Positions 62,199 to 64,000 of a stretch of DNA of 64,000 nt are shown in pieces (the stretch's first letter is position 1; every line of letters starts with the position of its first letter). Both the position numbers and the translations under genes were made by a program. The stretch is from an uncultured bacterium (lineage in GTDB: Bacteria > Verrucomicrobiota > Lentisphaeria > Victivallales > UBA1829): contig CACYZF010000008.1 of NCBI GenBank assembly GCA_902778895.1, positions 248,001 through 312,000 on the forward strand, in the 5' to 3' direction. Under the pieces are notes generated by a model. It was not told the origin of the DNA. It saw nothing but the letters and a program-made list of their open reading frames with translations, and made no database searches.

Positions 62199-62906
62199 AT
62201 GTCCCTCATCGAACTGAAAAACATCGGCAAGACGTATTTCCTCGGCGAAATTTCCGTGCCTGTTCTGAAGAACATCTCGCTGGAGATCGGCAAAGGCGAA
62301 TACGTCGCCCTCATGGGCGCGTCCGGTTCCGGGAAAAGCACCCTCATGAACATCCTCGGCTGTCTGGACCGCCAGACCGAAGGCGATTATTTCTTCGACG
62401 GCGAGGAAGTCGGGCGCATCTCCGGCGACAAACGGGCGAAAATCCGCAATAAGAAGATCGGGTTCGTCTTCCAGAGCTTCAATCTGCTCCCGCGCACCAG
62501 CGCGCTCGACAACGTCATCATGCCGCTCAACTACACGGCGCAGAACCTCTCCGCCTCCGAATGCCGCCGCCGCGGCATCGAGGCGCTGAAGCAGGTCGGC
62601 CTCGGCGAACGCATGGACCACTTCCCTTCGCAGCTCTCCGGCGGCCAGCAGCAGCGCGTCGCCATCGCGCGCGCCCTCATCAACCGGCCCCCGGTCCTCT
62701 TCGCCGACGAACCCACCGGCAACCTCGACTCGAAGACCAGCATCGAGGTCATGAACATGTTCTCCGAACTCAACGCTTCCGGCATCACGGTCATCCTCGT
62801 GACGCACTCCACCGAGATCGCGGACTGCGCCAAGCGCACGATCATGCTGAAGGACGGCCGGATCGTAAATGACCCGAACCACGGCACGGAAGCAAAGGGG
62901 GCCTGA
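62199..62906 (+). CDS. MacB-type ABC transporter ATPase
   Basis: 235 residues. Walker A GASGSGKST, Q-loop FVFQSFNLLPR, signature LSGGQQQRVAIARAL, Walker B VLFADEPTGNLDSKTS and switch VTHSTEIADCAKR. LolD/MacB class. The ATPase is separate from the permease, unlike E. coli MacB. Confidence 0.95.
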   Translation: MSLIELKNIGKTYFLGEISVPVLKNISLEIGKGEYVALMGASGSGKSTLMNILGCLDRQTEGDYFFDGEEVGRISGDKRAKIRNKKIGFVFQSFNLLPRTSALDNVIMPLNYTAQNLSASECRRRGIEALKQVGLGERMDHFPSQLSGGQQQRVAIARALINRPPVLFADEPTGNLDSKTSIEVMNMFSELNASGITVILVTHSTEIADCAKRTIMLKDGRIVNDPNHGTEAKGA

Positions 62907-62908
62907 CA

Positions 62909-64000
62909 ATGAGAATCTTCTCCACTATCCTCACTTCCCTCAAGTCCCTGCGCCGCAATCCCACGCGCACGCTGCTCACTACGCTCGGCATCATCATCGG
63001 CATCGCCGCCGTCATCACCATGATGGAGATCGGCAACGGCTCGAAGAGCGCCATCCAGTCCTCCCTCGAGAACATGGGCGCGAACTCGATCATGGTCATG
63101 CCCGGCAGCATGATGGGCCCCGGCGGTGCGCGTCAGGGCGCCGGCGCGGCCGTTTCGCTCGTGCCCGCCGATGCCGACGCCATCGGTGAAAACTGCCCCA
63201 GCGTCGCACTCTACTCGCCCGTCGTCCGCGGCGGCAACGTGCAGGTCATCTTCGGCAATGTGAACTGGGTCCCCAGCAACATGTTCGGCGTGGCCCCGGC
63301 CTACTTCGAGATCCGCAACTGGGACATTCAGGAAGGCCGCTTCTTCACCAACGAGGAAGTCGACTCCAATGCGCGCGTCTGCGTCGTCGGCACCACCATC
63401 GTGAAGGAAGTCTTCAACGACATGTCCCCCATCGACTGCGAGCTCCGAATCGGCGACGTCACGTTCACCGTCATCGGCGTCCTGAAGACCAAGGGCGCGA
63501 ACATGATGGGCTCGGACGAGGATGACGTGGTCCTCACACCGTGGACCACCATGCGTATGCGCGTGACCGGCCTCAAGACCGGGACCGCGTCCAACACGAA
63601 CAGCACCGTCTCGGATTCCCCGGGCGAACGCTTCGCCATCAGCGGCCGCGCGCTCTATCCCGACCAGGACAACAGCATCACGAAGGACAAGCTTTTCTAC
63701 AGCCGGTTCACCCAGCTGGACCAGATCATCGTCACAGCCTCCACGATTGAGAAGAACGAGCAGGCCGTGCAGGAAGTCTCCGACCTTCTCCGCAAGCGCC
63801 ACAACCTCGGCATCGAGCAGGACGACGACTTCACCGTCCGCAACTCCGCCGAATTCATGTCCATGCTGAACCAGACGTCCACGCTCATGACGAACCTGCT
63901 CCTCGGCGTGGCCCTGATCTCCCTCGTCGTCGGCGGCGTCGGCATCATGAACATCATGCTCGTGTCCGTCACGGAACGCACCCGCGAAATCGGTCTCCGC
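62909..64000 (+). CDS. MacB-type ABC transporter permease (partial)
   Basis: At least 364 residues; the gene runs off the window end. N-terminal helix (RTLLTTLGIIIGIAAVITMM), periplasmic MacB core domain (GSKSAIQSSLENMGANSIMV; later EGRFFTNEEV) and the second helix with the LVVGGVGIMNIMLVSVTERT motif, characteristic of the FtsX/MacB permeases. It starts 2 nt after the ATPase stop. With the ATPase, MacA-like and TolC-like proteins it completes a tripartite exporter. Confidence 0.93.
   Translation, partial: MRIFSTILTSLKSLRRNPTRTLLTTLGIIIGIAAVITMMEIGNGSKSAIQSSLENMGANSIMVMPGSMMGPGGARQGAGAAVSLVPADADAIGENCPSVALYSPVVRGGNVQVIFGNVNWVPSNMFGVAPAYFEIRNWDIQEGRFFTNEEVDSNARVCVVGTTIVKEVFNDMSPIDCELRIGDVTFTVIGVLKTKGANMMGSDEDDVVLTPWTTMRMRVTGLKTGTASNTNSTVSDSPGERFAISGRALYPDQDNSITKDKLFYSRFTQLDQIIVTASTIEKNEQAVQEVSDLLRKRHNLGIEQDDDFTVRNSAEFMSMLNQTSTLMTNLLLGVALISLVVGGVGIMNIMLVSVTERTREIGLR

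Noticed and set aside
59078..64000. Type I secretion system for the leaderless repeat proteins
   Set aside because: The ABC proteins carry MacB signatures (separate ATPase with FtsX-like permease), not the HlyB-type fused exporter. No evidence links it to the giant protein.

Overview
The window comes from a GC-rich, Gram-negative-type bacterium. It carries an outer-membrane efflux protein, lipoprotein and Sec signals, a phosphoethanolamine-transferase-like enzyme, FeoAB and agmatine catabolism. Giant, modular, leaderless repeat proteins sit beside a GH127-type arabinofuranosidase, a SASA esterase and MacAB-like efflux. That mix suggests a gut-associated member of the PVC group, most likely Lentisphaerota/Victivallales. 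This is inferred from gene style only, because no rRNA gene is present.

Layout: 1-14777 (minus) is one open reading frame of at least 4925 codons encoding a giant repetitive protein, with its 3' end outside the window. It is preceded by a strong sigma70-type promoter about 0.9 kb upstream and a leader rich in GAAC units. 16-21 kb (plus) holds a secreted SASA-type esterase, a SanA/YdcF-like membrane protein and a cation-chloride-cotransporter-like permease. 21-26 kb (minus) holds an AT-rich phosphoethanolamine transferase, a DUF486 protein and a two-gene stator-like pair (ExbB/MotA-like channel plus TM-Asp coiled-coil partner). Upstream of the pair is a candidate 110-nt structured RNA. 26.6-33.3 kb (plus) holds hisD, hisC, an unknown exported protein, cmk, a YbgC thioesterase, a YchJ-like SEC-C protein, an Ntn-type amidase and a YhcH protein. 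A tRNA-Leu(CAA), a DtxR-family regulator and an AT-rich orphan gene follow.

35-43 kb (minus) holds feoB and feoA, a group-2-like sigma70 factor and a 958-residue leaderless repeat protein. The C-terminal module of that protein resembles the one near the window edge in the giant protein. 43-46 kb (plus) holds a DUF3795 protein and the GH127 enzyme. 56.2-46.2 kb (minus) is a tightly packed run: rimO, pgsA, hflX, a 1176-residue periplasmic coiled-coil/TPR-like protein, a 25-residue membrane peptide, ybaB, recR, aguB and aguA. 56.3-64 kb holds an MFS transporter divergent from a TetR-controlled tripartite efflux operon (tetR, tolC-like, macA-like, macB ATPase, macB permease, the last cut by the window end).

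The two most promising undescribed items are (i) the family of signal-peptide-less giant repeat proteins sharing a C-terminal FG-GAP-like module and (ii) the stator-like gene pair. The candidate small RNA and the 25-residue peptide also merit attention.
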